A DNA stretch of 64,000 bases from Gymnodinialimonas ulvae (GTDB lineage: Bacteria > Pseudomonadota > Alphaproteobacteria > Rhodobacterales > Rhodobacteraceae): the NCBI RefSeq assembly GCF_037543845.1, contig NZ_JBBIFX010000001.1:1178001-1242000 (forward strand), given 5' to 3'. Shown in pieces: positions 26,358-34,524 of the stretch (position 1 is its first letter; each line of letters begins with the position of its first letter). Under the pieces are notes generated by a model. The model did no database searches. It was not told where the DNA came from and saw only the letters and a program-made list of their open reading frames with translations. A program made the translations under genes and the position numbers.

Positions 26358-27560
26358 ATGCCCTTCCTTTCCGACACCCTCGCCCGGGTGAAGCCTTCGC
26401 CCACAATCGCCGTCTCCAACCTTGCCGCAGAACTCAAGCGACAGGGCAAGGATGTGATCGGTCTGGGTGCAGGTGAGCCGGATTTCGACACCCCCGACAA
26501 TATCAAGGACGCCGCCAAGGCCGCCATGGATGCGGGCAAAACGAAATACACCGGCGTCGATGGCATCCCAGAGCTGAAAGAGGCGATCTGCGCCAAACTC
26601 AAGCGCGACAACGGCCTCGACTACACGCCCGCGCAGGTCTCCGTGGGCACCGGCGGCAAGCAGATCCTCTACAACGCGCTGATGGCCACCATGAACCCGG
26701 GCGACGAAGTCATCATTCCCGCGCCCTACTGGGTCTCCTACCCCGACATGGTGCTGCTCGCAGGTGGTGAGCCCGTCTTCGTCGAAGGCCCCTCGCAAAA
26801 CGGCTACAAGATCACGCCCGAAGACCTCGACGCCGCGATCACGCCCAAGACCAAATGGTTCATCTTCAACTCGCCCTCGAACCCCACCGGCGCAGGCTAT
26901 ACGGCGGACGAGCTCAAGGGCCTGACGGACGTGCTGATGAAACATCCCCATGTCTGGGTCATGACCGACGATATGTACGAACACCTCGTCTATGACGATT
27001 TCGAATTCGCCACCCCCGCTCAGGTCGAGCCCGGCCTCTATGACCGTACGCTGACCTGCAACGGCGTGTCGAAAGCCTACGCCATGACCGGCTGGCGCAT
27101 CGGATACGCCGCCGGCCCCGAAGAGATTATCAAGGCCATGCGCAAGGTGCAGTCGCAATCGACCTCCAACCCTTGCTCCATCTCGCAATGGGCCGCGGTC
27201 GAGGCCCTGAACGGGCCGCAGGATTACCTCGCCCCCAACAACGCGCTCTTCAAACGCCGCCGGGACCTGGTCGTGTCGATGCTGTCCGAAATCGACGGCA
27301 TGCAATGCCCGGTCCCCGAAGGCGCCTTCTACGTCTACCCGACAATCACTGGCCTGATCGGCAAAACCACCCCCGCGGGCGTGACCATCGACACGGACGA
27401 GACCTTCGCCAAGGCCCTTCTGGAAGAGAAAGGCGTCGCGGTTGTGTTCGGCGGAGCCTTCGGCCTGTCACCCGCGTTTCGGGTCAGCTACGCCACCAGC
27501 GACGACAACCTGCGCGAGGCCTGCACCCGCATTCAGGATTTTTGCGCATCGCTCACGTAA
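26358..27560 (+). CDS. aspC: pyridoxal-phosphate aspartate aminotransferase
   Basis: A 400-residue class I aminotransferase. The PLP-lysine is K239 in CNGVSKAYAMTGWRIGYAAG. Upstream are IGLGAGEPDFDTP, NSPSNPTGAGY and the phosphate-contact arginine block. The C-terminal RVSYATSDDNL contains the substrate carboxylate arginine. It exchanges amino groups between aspartate and 2-oxoglutarate; close relatives can also use prephenate or aromatic substrates, so specificity is inferred. The ATG at 26358 gives MPFLSDTLARVKPSPT, the usual start. Confidence 0.93.
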   Translation: MPFLSDTLARVKPSPTIAVSNLAAELKRQGKDVIGLGAGEPDFDTPDNIKDAAKAAMDAGKTKYTGVDGIPELKEAICAKLKRDNGLDYTPAQVSVGTGGKQILYNALMATMNPGDEVIIPAPYWVSYPDMVLLAGGEPVFVEGPSQNGYKITPEDLDAAITPKTKWFIFNSPSNPTGAGYTADELKGLTDVLMKHPHVWVMTDDMYEHLVYDDFEFATPAQVEPGLYDRTLTCNGVSKAYAMTGWRIGYAAGPEEIIKAMRKVQSQSTSNPCSISQWAAVEALNGPQDYLAPNNALFKRRRDLVVSMLSEIDGMQCPVPEGAFYVYPTITGLIGKTTPAGVTIDTDETFAKALLEEKGVAVVFGGAFGLSPAFRVSYATSDDNLREACTRIQDFCASLT

Positions 27561-27971
27561 ACGGACAGGACGGGGTTCACCCACCATCAAGACGAGGCTT
27601 ATACCCCGCCCTCCAGCGCCAAGGCGCCGCGCGGACACCTTTCCACGCCGTGCCAGACCCTTGCACACCCCCCAAAGCGGACGCGTGCCAAATGCTTATC
27701 GGGGTGAGAAGCGCGCTTTCGCGGCAGCCCGCGCCAAGGTCCGCCTCGCTGGACGAAGCGCCAGTTCGCTGCAACTGCGCCAATGGCTGCTTTGTACAGT
27801 CTTATTGCTGACTGGTCATTGATGTGCTTGGCCGGAGCCCTCTCGAAACCGGCTAAGTGTTTCCTTCTTCTCGCTAAAGCTACGCCACTTTTCCCTCCTA
27901 TTTTCACCAAATCTTAGGAAAAATTGACCTGTAGACAACGGGTTGATAGGTGCAAGGAAGAAGGGAAAGTC
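27561..27971. other. intergenic region, no supported gene
   Basis: A 411-bp gap between the aminotransferase and Hint genes. The first 220 bp is GC-rich like the neighbours; the remainder (27790-27971) becomes AT-richer, matching the composition of the following gene, and likely holds its promoter. I see no tRNA, clear terminator or convincing ORF. Confidence 0.55.
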
Positions 27972-28940
27972 GTGGCGCAGTATACGGTCACAGCGTTCAG
28001 GTGGTCAGGAACCGGGTATAATGCCCAGTATAATACGTCCTATTCCGCAGTAATCGACGATGACGACGCAAACCTGGATGGTGCTACAGATACCGATGAA
28101 ACCGTTAGCATAAACGGCGGTCCATTTAGCGCGATGGCAGGCCCGCCCTATGACATCAATGTTTCGTTCACAGATACCAATGGCGACCCCCATGTTGAAA
28201 CATTCTATTTCTTCAATACCGGTGGAGACTGGTATTTTATCCCCGGGCCAGGGTCCGATTTTACTGTTGGCGCGACGCTCGGTACCTATCAAAGTCACAC
28301 AGCGACCCCAACACCTTACACCACCATCACATGCTTTGTACGAGGAACGTTGATCGAGACAGAAAACGGGCCAATGCCAGTAGAGCAATTGCAAGCAGGG
28401 ATGAAGGTCTTGACTGCTGACGGAGATTTCAAACCTCTGCGCCTTCCACTGAGCCGAAGAATTCCAAAGCATGAAGTGGCACTCAACTTCAAGTTGGCTC
28501 CGGTACGCATCATGGCAGGAGCTTTGGGAAATGGCATCCCCAAACGCGATCTTTTGGTCTCGCGTCAGCATCGCATGCTTGTTTCGTCGAATGTTTGCGA
28601 ACGCATGTTCGGTCAACGAGAAGCATTGGTCGCAGCTATTAGGTTGACGAAATTGCCAGGCGTTTTCATCGAAACCGGCTATGGTGAGGTTGAATACTTC
28701 CACCTCCTTTTTGATTGTCATGAAGTAATTTTCGCTGAAGGTGCGCCAACTGAAAGTTTCTTCACGGGGGTAGAAGCGCTCAGGTCAATGCCTTCGCAAG
28801 CGCGCGAGGAAATCTTGGAGATCCTACCCCAGATCGGCCGACCTGACTATTTATCAGAACCCGCCGTCCAAATTCCGTCTCGCAAGCTCCAAAAACAGCT
28901 TGTTACAAGGCATATCAAGAACAACCGACCTTTCATCTGA
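27972..28940 (+). CDS. Hint (Hedgehog/intein) domain-containing protein
   Basis: A 322-residue protein. Residues 1-118 form an acidic beta-rich N-terminal region with DDDDANLDGATDTDE, suggestive of calcium binding. The Hint_2-type domain starts at C121 (CFVRGTLIETENGPMPVEQL) and runs to about residue 265, with VSRQHRMLV as the B-block-like part. These domains resemble self-splicing modules, but here the nucleophile Cys is followed by no obvious extein partner. Secretion without a classical signal is typical of the group. The GTG at 27972 with AAGGGAAAGTC upstream was chosen; an in-frame TTG at 27924 is an alternative. Base composition is more AT-rich than both neighbours. Confidence 0.85.
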   Translation: MAQYTVTAFRWSGTGYNAQYNTSYSAVIDDDDANLDGATDTDETVSINGGPFSAMAGPPYDINVSFTDTNGDPHVETFYFFNTGGDWYFIPGPGSDFTVGATLGTYQSHTATPTPYTTITCFVRGTLIETENGPMPVEQLQAGMKVLTADGDFKPLRLPLSRRIPKHEVALNFKLAPVRIMAGALGNGIPKRDLLVSRQHRMLVSSNVCERMFGQREALVAAIRLTKLPGVFIETGYGEVEYFHLLFDCHEVIFAEGAPTESFFTGVEALRSMPSQAREEILEILPQIGRPDYLSEPAVQIPSRKLQKQLVTRHIKNNRPFI

Positions 28941-28949
28941 CCTTCTATC

Positions 28950-29030
28950 AGCAGACGTTTGTGCAATCCGCAGCATATGACACCACGGGCTCAAACCCGG
29001 CCTTCGCTGCGAACTGCGCATGCGTCCGCT
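28950..29030. repeat. imperfect long palindrome with central hairpin
   Basis: The 25-nt arm at 28950-28974 matches the reverse complement of 29006-29030 at 19 of 25 positions. Between the arms, CGGG (28986-28989) and CCCG (28996-28999) form an inner stem. The whole 81-bp element could fold as a long hairpin or cruciform, 10 bp after the Hint gene stop. It may terminate that gene or be a decayed member of a dispersed palindromic family. The remaining gap to 29226 contains no gene. Confidence 0.65.
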
Positions 29031-29226
29031 CCGGACCTGTGGCCGCCACTGTGACACGTCTGCCGTGACAGCCGGGCGAAAGGGCAGACCTGCGCTTAAT
29101 CAAAGGTAAACAAAATGTCTTTAACAAATGAAACAAAACTCTAACCCCTCTGCTCAACCTTGAGCAGCCCCGCCCTAACCCCCACGGCCCCTTGCCCATC
29201 CCCTTGTCGCCCGCTACGCCGCCCCC

Positions 29227-29985
29227 ATGCCCCGCGCGCGCCTCACCGACCATCTGATCCTGATCCTCGGCTGCCTCGTGATGCTCGGCCCCGTGGCGCT
29301 GGCCCTGCGCGCGGGCCTTACGGCCGACGCCCTCGCCCCGCTCCTCGCCCCACCGCCCCACCGGCCCGATCTGGCGCAGATGCTCACCACCTCGCTGGTC
29401 ATCGCCATCGGCGTCGCCCTGATCAAGACCCTCGTTTCCTTCCTCGCCGCCTATGCGCTCTCGCTCTTCCGCATCCCCCACGCCTCCAGCTTGATGGCGC
29501 TCCTGCTGCTGCCGCTGTTCTTGCCCATCGAAAGCCGCATCATGCCCACCGTTCTCGTCACGGACGCACTGGGACTGCTCAACACCTACACCGGCCTGAT
29601 CCTGCCGGTGACCGCCACCGGCCTCGGCACGCTGATCCTGCGGGCACAATTCAAGCAGATGCCGCCCGAAATCCTGGAAGCCGCCCGCCTCGACGGCGCA
29701 GGGCCCCTGCGCGCGATGTGGGACATCTACCTGCCGCTCAGCCTGCCCGCGATCGCGGCACTACTGGCGTTTTTCTTCGTGCTTGGCTGGAACCAGTATC
29801 TCTGGCCCCTCGTGGCCAGCCCGTCGAGCCCGGACCGCGCCACCGTCGTCAGCGGCCTTGCACTTCTGCAAATCGGGTCCGCCCCCTCGCTCGCGCTTGC
29901 CGCCATCGCCCTTCTGCCGCCGCTGGTGGTATTCGTTGTGGCGCAACGCTGGATCGTGCGCGGCCTTGCGCCGGTGCGCGATTAA
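29227..29985 (+). CDS. CUT1-type ABC transporter permease (MalG/UgpE-like)
   Basis: A 252-residue inner-membrane protein with six hydrophobic segments and the cytoplasmic EAA loop EAARLDGAGPLRAMWDIYLP (about residues 151-170). The NQYLWPLVASPSS segment near the end resembles UgpE. It would form half of a carbohydrate or glycerol-phosphate importer. No partner permease, binding protein or ATPase is adjacent, and it is about 20-30 residues shorter than UgpE, so it may be a remnant. No ribosome site is obvious before the ATG. Confidence 0.85.
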   Translation: MPRARLTDHLILILGCLVMLGPVALALRAGLTADALAPLLAPPPHRPDLAQMLTTSLVIAIGVALIKTLVSFLAAYALSLFRIPHASSLMALLLLPLFLPIESRIMPTVLVTDALGLLNTYTGLILPVTATGLGTLILRAQFKQMPPEILEAARLDGAGPLRAMWDIYLPLSLPAIAALLAFFFVLGWNQYLWPLVASPSSPDRATVVSGLALLQIGSAPSLALAAIALLPPLVVFVVAQRWIVRGLAPVRD

Positions 29986-30099
29986 CCGCCGGCCCCTTGC
30001 GCGCACACCGCACCGCACCCCGCCAACCCGCTTGACGCCTGCGCACGGAGGCGGGATGGTCATATCCACAGGGCACAGATCAGATGGCAGACCAGATCC

Positions 30100-30525
30100 A
30101 TGACCGAGCTTCCCGAGTATTACTTCCGCATCCGTGACAACGGCGCGGCAGTCTTTCGGGTCACCACCGAGAACCGCCAACGGCGCATCGAGATGGACGA
30201 GATTGCTGTCATCAACATCCGCAATGGCAACGTCAAACCCCATGGCGAGCATGTCCTGAGCGATGAGGAACAGGCCGTCATCGCCGATTGGATGGCAGAG
30301 CGACGCGCGGTTCTGGCCGAGCGGGATATCGACGACATCCACCGCGCGGTCGACTACCTGAACCTGACGACACATTGGGCGCAAAGCCGGGCCAGTGACG
30401 AAGACCTCGACGATGTCACCGACCGCCTGCTGCTCGCCATGCATGATCTGCGCAGCGTCCTGGTCCGCAAGAAAGCCGACCGGGTAATGGCGCAGGCCAA
30501 GACGACCGAAAACGCCGAGGGATAG
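30100..30525 (+). CDS. conserved hypothetical protein (141 aa)
   Basis: A 141-residue acidic cytoplasmic protein with no signal or membrane segment. It begins with a beta-rich part (YYFRIRDNGAAVFRVTTENR, then IEMDEIAVINIRNGNVKPHG) and continues as helices (DEEQAVIADWMAERRAVLAE). I do not recognise a family. Codon use is like the neighbouring genes, supporting it as real. It converges on the secreted-protein gene at 30565 with a 39-bp gap. Confidence 0.75.
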   Translation: MTELPEYYFRIRDNGAAVFRVTTENRQRRIEMDEIAVINIRNGNVKPHGEHVLSDEEQAVIADWMAERRAVLAERDIDDIHRAVDYLNLTTHWAQSRASDEDLDDVTDRLLLAMHDLRSVLVRKKADRVMAQAKTTENAEG

Positions 30526-30564
30526 CGCCCGCGCGCCATGCCGACGAATGACGGGCAAACCGAC

Positions 30565-31956
30565 CTATTGCGCTATCGTCGTGATCCGGTAATCGGTCGT
30601 ACCCGCGGGCACCTGCATCATCTCCATGCAGTTTCCGAGGCCGTCCGTGGCCATCCAGATGTGGCCGGGATCGGTCGTGTAGGCGGCGGCCTGACCGGGG
30701 TTGAGGGCCGTGATCTCAACCACCGCGCCGACCTCGTCGATCCATTGCAGCGCGCGGTAGCCGTCGGAGGAATTGATAAAATTAACCACCTGCGCCACGC
30801 CGGTCGGGCGCGAAGACACACGCCCGAAATTCTCACACGCCAGATAGCCCGGCTGCGCGTTGATAGGTGCGCTGGGACGGCCGCCGCTTTCGGGATCGAG
30901 CCGCGCCACCTCGGCGCAATCGGCCAGGAACGGCCCGATGGTGTTGGGGCCGTTGCCGGTGAGGGTGAGCCCATTGCCGGTCCCCGGCCGATCGAAGCGC
31001 ACCGTGCGATTGCCCGCAATCACCAGCCACGCCGGGTTCGACACATCCGTGAAAATCTCCACCCCCGAGACACCGAACTCCGCTCCGACGCCCACAACAT
31101 TGCCCTGCAGAACGACGCTGCGCCCATCGGGAATGGTGGCGCGCAGATCCGCCGCCATGCCATTTTGCAGACCCGCGACATCCGCGCTGACCTGAAGATG
31201 AACGACCGGATCGCCCGGATTGACCAGGCACTCCCCCACGATCGCCACGTCATCGGATTCCGGGACCGCATATTGCAGGCGCACAATCGTGCCCTCCGGA
31301 TTGCCCTCGTCCACTTGCGTGAACCGGGTCCAGACATGGCCGCTGATATCCGGGCCGAGGTCGGGGATCAGGACATCGGCCACCGGCAGCTCCGGCGCGG
31401 GCGCAGACGGCTCCGCGACGCTGGCCGCTGCCGCACAGGCCGTGGCGAATTGCGCAACGTAATGCTGGTTGGTGGTCAGGTCGAAGGGGATGTTGAAATC
31501 CGTCAACCCCACAAGCCCGTACCGGACCACGGGTGCGGTGGCGAGCATCTGAAGCTCGGGGCCATCGGCGGACACCACGACCTCGGGGCCGCCAACCGGG
31601 TCATCCTCGGCGTCAAAGATCTCGGCCTGCAACGTCACGGTCAGGCCCGCATCGTCGCTCATCTGAAACGCCACGACATCGCCTGCCGCCGCAGCCCCGG
31701 CAAAAGCCTCGAACCGGATCGCGGCATCGCCTCCGCCGACACATTGCACCCAGATCAGTCCACGCGGCACCCGCGCGCCCCCGGCCTCGCCCTGCCCGGC
31801 AGCGAAACTGTCTGTCGCCACCAGATCAAGCACCGGCGGTCCGCCCGAGAACGGGTGGTGTTCGTTGAAAACCCAGGTGAAGGCCTCCTGCGCCGAAAGC
31901 GGCGCGGCGGATATGGCGAAACACAATGCAACGGGCAAGGCACGGAAACAACGCAT
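30565..31956 (-). CDS. secreted protein with C-terminal VHL-beta-like domain
   Basis: A 463-residue protein. The start at 31956 is fixed by AAGGAGTGTTCC directly upstream and gives a clean signal peptide (MRCFRALPVALCFAISAAPL, cleaved near AQEA). The bulk (20-380) is beta-rich with two related-looking halves and no family I recognise. Residues 388-450 resemble the von Hippel-Lindau beta domain: VVNFINSSDGYRALQWIDEV, then ALNPGQAAAYTTDPGHIWMA and TDGLGNC. The N-S, W-D, L-x-PG, GH-x-W and D-x-x-G positions all fit. VHL-like domains bind hydroxyproline peptides in animals; the bacterial role is unknown. Confidence 0.75.
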   Translation of the reverse strand: MRCFRALPVALCFAISAAPLSAQEAFTWVFNEHHPFSGGPPVLDLVATDSFAAGQGEAGGARVPRGLIWVQCVGGGDAAIRFEAFAGAAAAGDVVAFQMSDDAGLTVTLQAEIFDAEDDPVGGPEVVVSADGPELQMLATAPVVRYGLVGLTDFNIPFDLTTNQHYVAQFATACAAAASVAEPSAPAPELPVADVLIPDLGPDISGHVWTRFTQVDEGNPEGTIVRLQYAVPESDDVAIVGECLVNPGDPVVHLQVSADVAGLQNGMAADLRATIPDGRSVVLQGNVVGVGAEFGVSGVEIFTDVSNPAWLVIAGNRTVRFDRPGTGNGLTLTGNGPNTIGPFLADCAEVARLDPESGGRPSAPINAQPGYLACENFGRVSSRPTGVAQVVNFINSSDGYRALQWIDEVGAVVEITALNPGQAAAYTTDPGHIWMATDGLGNCMEMMQVPAGTTDYRITTIAQ

Positions 31957-32020
31957 GGAACACTCCTTCATAGGGCCGAATGCAGCTTCCGGCGTCGCCT
32001 TGCACAAGGCAAGGTTTCTT

Positions 32021-32428
32021 TCAAAGGCGGGTGAACCGGCTGCTTAGCACCATGTCCTTGCGCGGGCCGGTGACCTGCCAGACCTGTGTGAAGCTTTGCG
32101 GCAGATCGAAGGTATAACTCACCCGGTAGAGGTCGGGGGGGCACTGGTGCACCGCCTCGACACCGGGCGGGGGAAGCGTGTGGAACGGGCGCCCGTCGTC
32201 GAAAAACACCTCTATCGCGTCACCTGCTGCGCGCCAGAGGTAGCGTCGCGTCGCCTGCATCGGTAGGCCGTCGCCGTAATGAAGCGTGCCAGCTTCCTCT
32301 TGGATCAGGCCATGAGCATCCCGGTGCCAATTGGCCGCTCCCTCCAGCCGCCCTGTCACACCGGCGCGCGCATCCGCAATCACGCGGTCCAGTCTCCACC
32401 GCCCCTCCAGATCCCGCAAGTCGATCAT
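32021..32428 (-). CDS. DUF6314 family protein
   Basis: A 135-residue single-domain protein, beta-barrel-like by sequence, with the family features LEGRWRLDRVIADARAGVTG at the start and HQCPPDLYRVSYTFDLPQSF, then GPRKDM near the end. No signal peptide. Function is unknown. Its ATG overlaps the stop of the upstream 115-residue secreted protein gene by 4 bp (32425-32428), so the two are in one operon. Confidence 0.8.
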   Translation of the reverse strand: MIDLRDLEGRWRLDRVIADARAGVTGRLEGAANWHRDAHGLIQEEAGTLHYGDGLPMQATRRYLWRAAGDAIEVFFDDGRPFHTLPPPGVEAVHQCPPDLYRVSYTFDLPQSFTQVWQVTGPRKDMVLSSRFTRL

Positions 32429-32772
32429 TCCGCCACAATCCGCCCTTCATACCGGTTGCCGTACCCATCGAGAAACACGATCCCATCCGGATTGGCGCTT
32501 TCAACCGCGTAGCACTCCCATGTCGGAGCCGACGGCCATTGCGAACAGTAGGAATTGTTCTCAACCCGCCACGTGCCCCATGACGGCTCACGGTGGGTGT
32601 AGAGCGTGCGCCCCGAGGCATGGAAACGCTGCGTGGCGCCGGTGTGGTAGATGACATCGCGATCAATCAGGATTTCGGCGATTTCGGCACCGCTCAAGGC
32701 AAGCCAATCCTGTGCCTGCCCCGCGCCCGGCGCGGCCCCAAGCATCAATACTCCCGCCAATATGGCCCGCAT
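32425..32772 (-). CDS. small secreted protein (115 aa)
   Basis: A 115-residue protein with a signal peptide (MRAILAGVLMLGAAPGAGQA, cleaved before QDW). The mature part has LSGAEIAEILIDRDVIYHTG and two cysteines (C75 and C86 by count from the start) in NNSYCSQWPSAPTWECYAVE, which could form a disulfide. I do not recognise a named family. The start at 32772 was chosen because of the signal peptide. It diverges from purB with 64 bp between starts. Confidence 0.78.
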   Translation of the reverse strand: MRAILAGVLMLGAAPGAGQAQDWLALSGAEIAEILIDRDVIYHTGATQRFHASGRTLYTHREPSWGTWRVENNSYCSQWPSAPTWECYAVESANPDGIVFLDGYGNRYEGRIVAE

Positions 32773-32836
32773 CGCCTTGTCCCCCCCCGTTGATCCGCCT
32801 ATCAGGCAACGACACGCCGCAGCGAAAGGCAAGCCC

Positions 32837-34144
32837 ATGATCCCCCGCTATTCCCGCCCCGAGATGACCGACATCTGGGAGCCCGCCACCAAGTTCCGCA
32901 TATGGTACGAAATCGAGGCGCATGCCTGCGATGCGATGGCCGATCTGGGCGTGATCCCACGCGAAAACGCGCAGGCCGTGTGGAAGGCCAAGGACGTGGA
33001 GTTCGATGTTGCGCGCATCGACGAGATCGAGGCCGTTACCAAACATGACGTGATCGCCTTCCTGACTCATCTGGCCGAACACGTCGGCAGCGAAGAGGCC
33101 CGTTTCGTGCACCAGGGGATGACCTCGTCCGACGTGCTCGACACCTGCTTCAACGTGCAGCTCGTGCGCGCCGCAGACATCCTTCTGAGCGGTCTCGACC
33201 GGGTGCTTGCGGCTCTGAAAACCCGCGCCATGGAACACAAGGACACGCTGCGCGTCGGGCGTTCGCACGGGATCCATGCCGAGCCCACGACCATGGGCCT
33301 GACCTTTGCGCGGTTCTACGCCGAGATGGACCGCAACCGCGCCCGCATGCAGGCCGCGCGCGCCGAAATAGCCACCGGCGCGATCTCCGGCGCTGTCGGC
33401 ACTTTCGCCAACATAGATCCACGCGTCGAAGAGCATGTCTGCGCGCAACTCGGCTTGGAACCCGAGCCGATCTCCACGCAAGTTATCCCTCGCGACCGCC
33501 ACGCGGCCTTCTTTGCCACGCTGGGTGTGATTGCCTCGTCGATTGAGAACATTGCCGTTGAAATCCGCCACATGCAGCGCACCGAAGTGCTTGAAGGGGC
33601 GGAGTTTTTCTCGATGGGGCAGAAGGGTTCCTCGGCGATGCCGCACAAGAAGAACCCGGTCCTGACCGAGAACCTCACCGGGCTTGCGCGGTTGGTGCGG
33701 ATGTCGGTGATCCCGGCGATGGAAAATGTCGCCCTCTGGCATGAGCGCGACATCTCGCATTCCTCGGTCGAACGGATGATCGGCCCCGACGCGACCATCA
33801 CGCTGGATTTCGCGTTGAACCGGCTGGCGGGTGTTGTCGAAAAGATGCTGATCTTTCCCGACAACATGCTGGACAACATGAACAAGTTCCCCGGCCTCGT
33901 TATGTCGCAGCGGGTGCTGCTGGCGTTGACGCAAGCCGGTGTGAGCCGCGAAGGCGCCTACGCCATGGTGCAACGCAACGCGCTGAAGGTCTGGGAGGAG
34001 CGGCTTGATTTCCAGGACCTTCTGCTGAGCGACGCGGAGGTTGTGGCGGCGTTGGGCGAAGATGCCATCCGTGAGAAATTCGACATGGGCTACCACACCA
34101 AACATGTCGACACGATCTTCGCGCGGGTCTTTGGCGACGGTTGA
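32837..34144 (+). CDS. purB: adenylosuccinate lyase
   Basis: A 435-residue member of the fumarase/aspartase superfamily. It has the family signature GSSAMPHKKNPVL near residue 260, the N-terminal MIPRYSRPEMTDIWEPATKF and the TSSDVLDTCFNVQL segment. It cleaves SAICAR and adenylosuccinate in purine synthesis. The ATG at 32837 fits the family; longer open sequence upstream overlaps the divergent gene's start and is not coding. A small secreted-protein gene follows 64 bp downstream. Confidence 0.97.
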   Translation: MIPRYSRPEMTDIWEPATKFRIWYEIEAHACDAMADLGVIPRENAQAVWKAKDVEFDVARIDEIEAVTKHDVIAFLTHLAEHVGSEEARFVHQGMTSSDVLDTCFNVQLVRAADILLSGLDRVLAALKTRAMEHKDTLRVGRSHGIHAEPTTMGLTFARFYAEMDRNRARMQAARAEIATGAISGAVGTFANIDPRVEEHVCAQLGLEPEPISTQVIPRDRHAAFFATLGVIASSIENIAVEIRHMQRTEVLEGAEFFSMGQKGSSAMPHKKNPVLTENLTGLARLVRMSVIPAMENVALWHERDISHSSVERMIGPDATITLDFALNRLAGVVEKMLIFPDNMLDNMNKFPGLVMSQRVLLALTQAGVSREGAYAMVQRNALKVWEERLDFQDLLLSDAEVVAALGEDAIREKFDMGYHTKHVDTIFARVFGDG

Positions 34145-34208
34145 CTTTGACCCAGCGTCACCCCGTGCTATCTTTTCGCTTGCAACCAATCTGACAGGAG
34201 CACGCGAC

Positions 34209-34376
34209 ATGACGATCAAGACGCTTTTCGCCGCCTCGGTGCTGGTACTGGCCCCCATGATGGCAAGCGCCGAATGCAGCTGGGATTACGGCGCGCAAGA
34301 GGCCGCGATCAGCTGCGCCGAAGGCACCACGTGGGACGCAACCGCCATGACCTGCGTGGCCGTGGCCTCCAGCTGA
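34209..34376 (+). CDS. small secreted cysteine-containing protein (55 aa)
   Basis: A 55-residue protein with a signal peptide (MTIKTLFAASVLVLAPMMAS, cleaved before AEC) and a 33-residue mature part with three cysteines (CSWDYGAQEAAISCAEGTTW, then DATAMTCVAV). The G-T-x-W-D-x4-C pattern recalls a truncated chitin-binding type 2 motif, but this is only a resemblance. CAGGAG lies 11 bp before the ATG and a strong terminator follows the stop, so it is a proper transcription unit. Too short for a firm family call. Confidence 0.75.
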   Translation: MTIKTLFAASVLVLAPMMASAECSWDYGAQEAAISCAEGTTWDATAMTCVAVASS

Positions 34377-34397
34377 CGCCACCGACAGTCTGACTAG

Positions 34398-34428
34398 GCC
34401 GGCCGCAATCCCTGCGCGCCGGCTTTTT
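34398..34428 (+). terminator. intrinsic terminator
   Basis: GCCGGC (34398-34403) pairs with GCCGGC (34418-34423), followed directly by TTTTT (34424-34428). It ends the purB/small secreted protein unit and insulates fliG. Confidence 0.88.
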
Positions 34429-34524
34429 ATGTCGGATTTTAGCGGTCGCGGGCCGGGATGCTCACCTCCTGTTAACCTGCAAGCGGTAGGACATGGGACG
34501 GGTCTCGAAACCGGGGGGCTGCCC

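Noticed and set aside
30538..32034. 498-codon plus-strand ORF
   Set aside because: Antisense shadow of the secreted VHL-like protein gene, which has signal peptide and ribosome site.
34471..34476. Strong CtrA site before fliG
   Set aside because: Only a half site GTTAAC is present; the second half does not match, and such words are expected several times in a window of this length.
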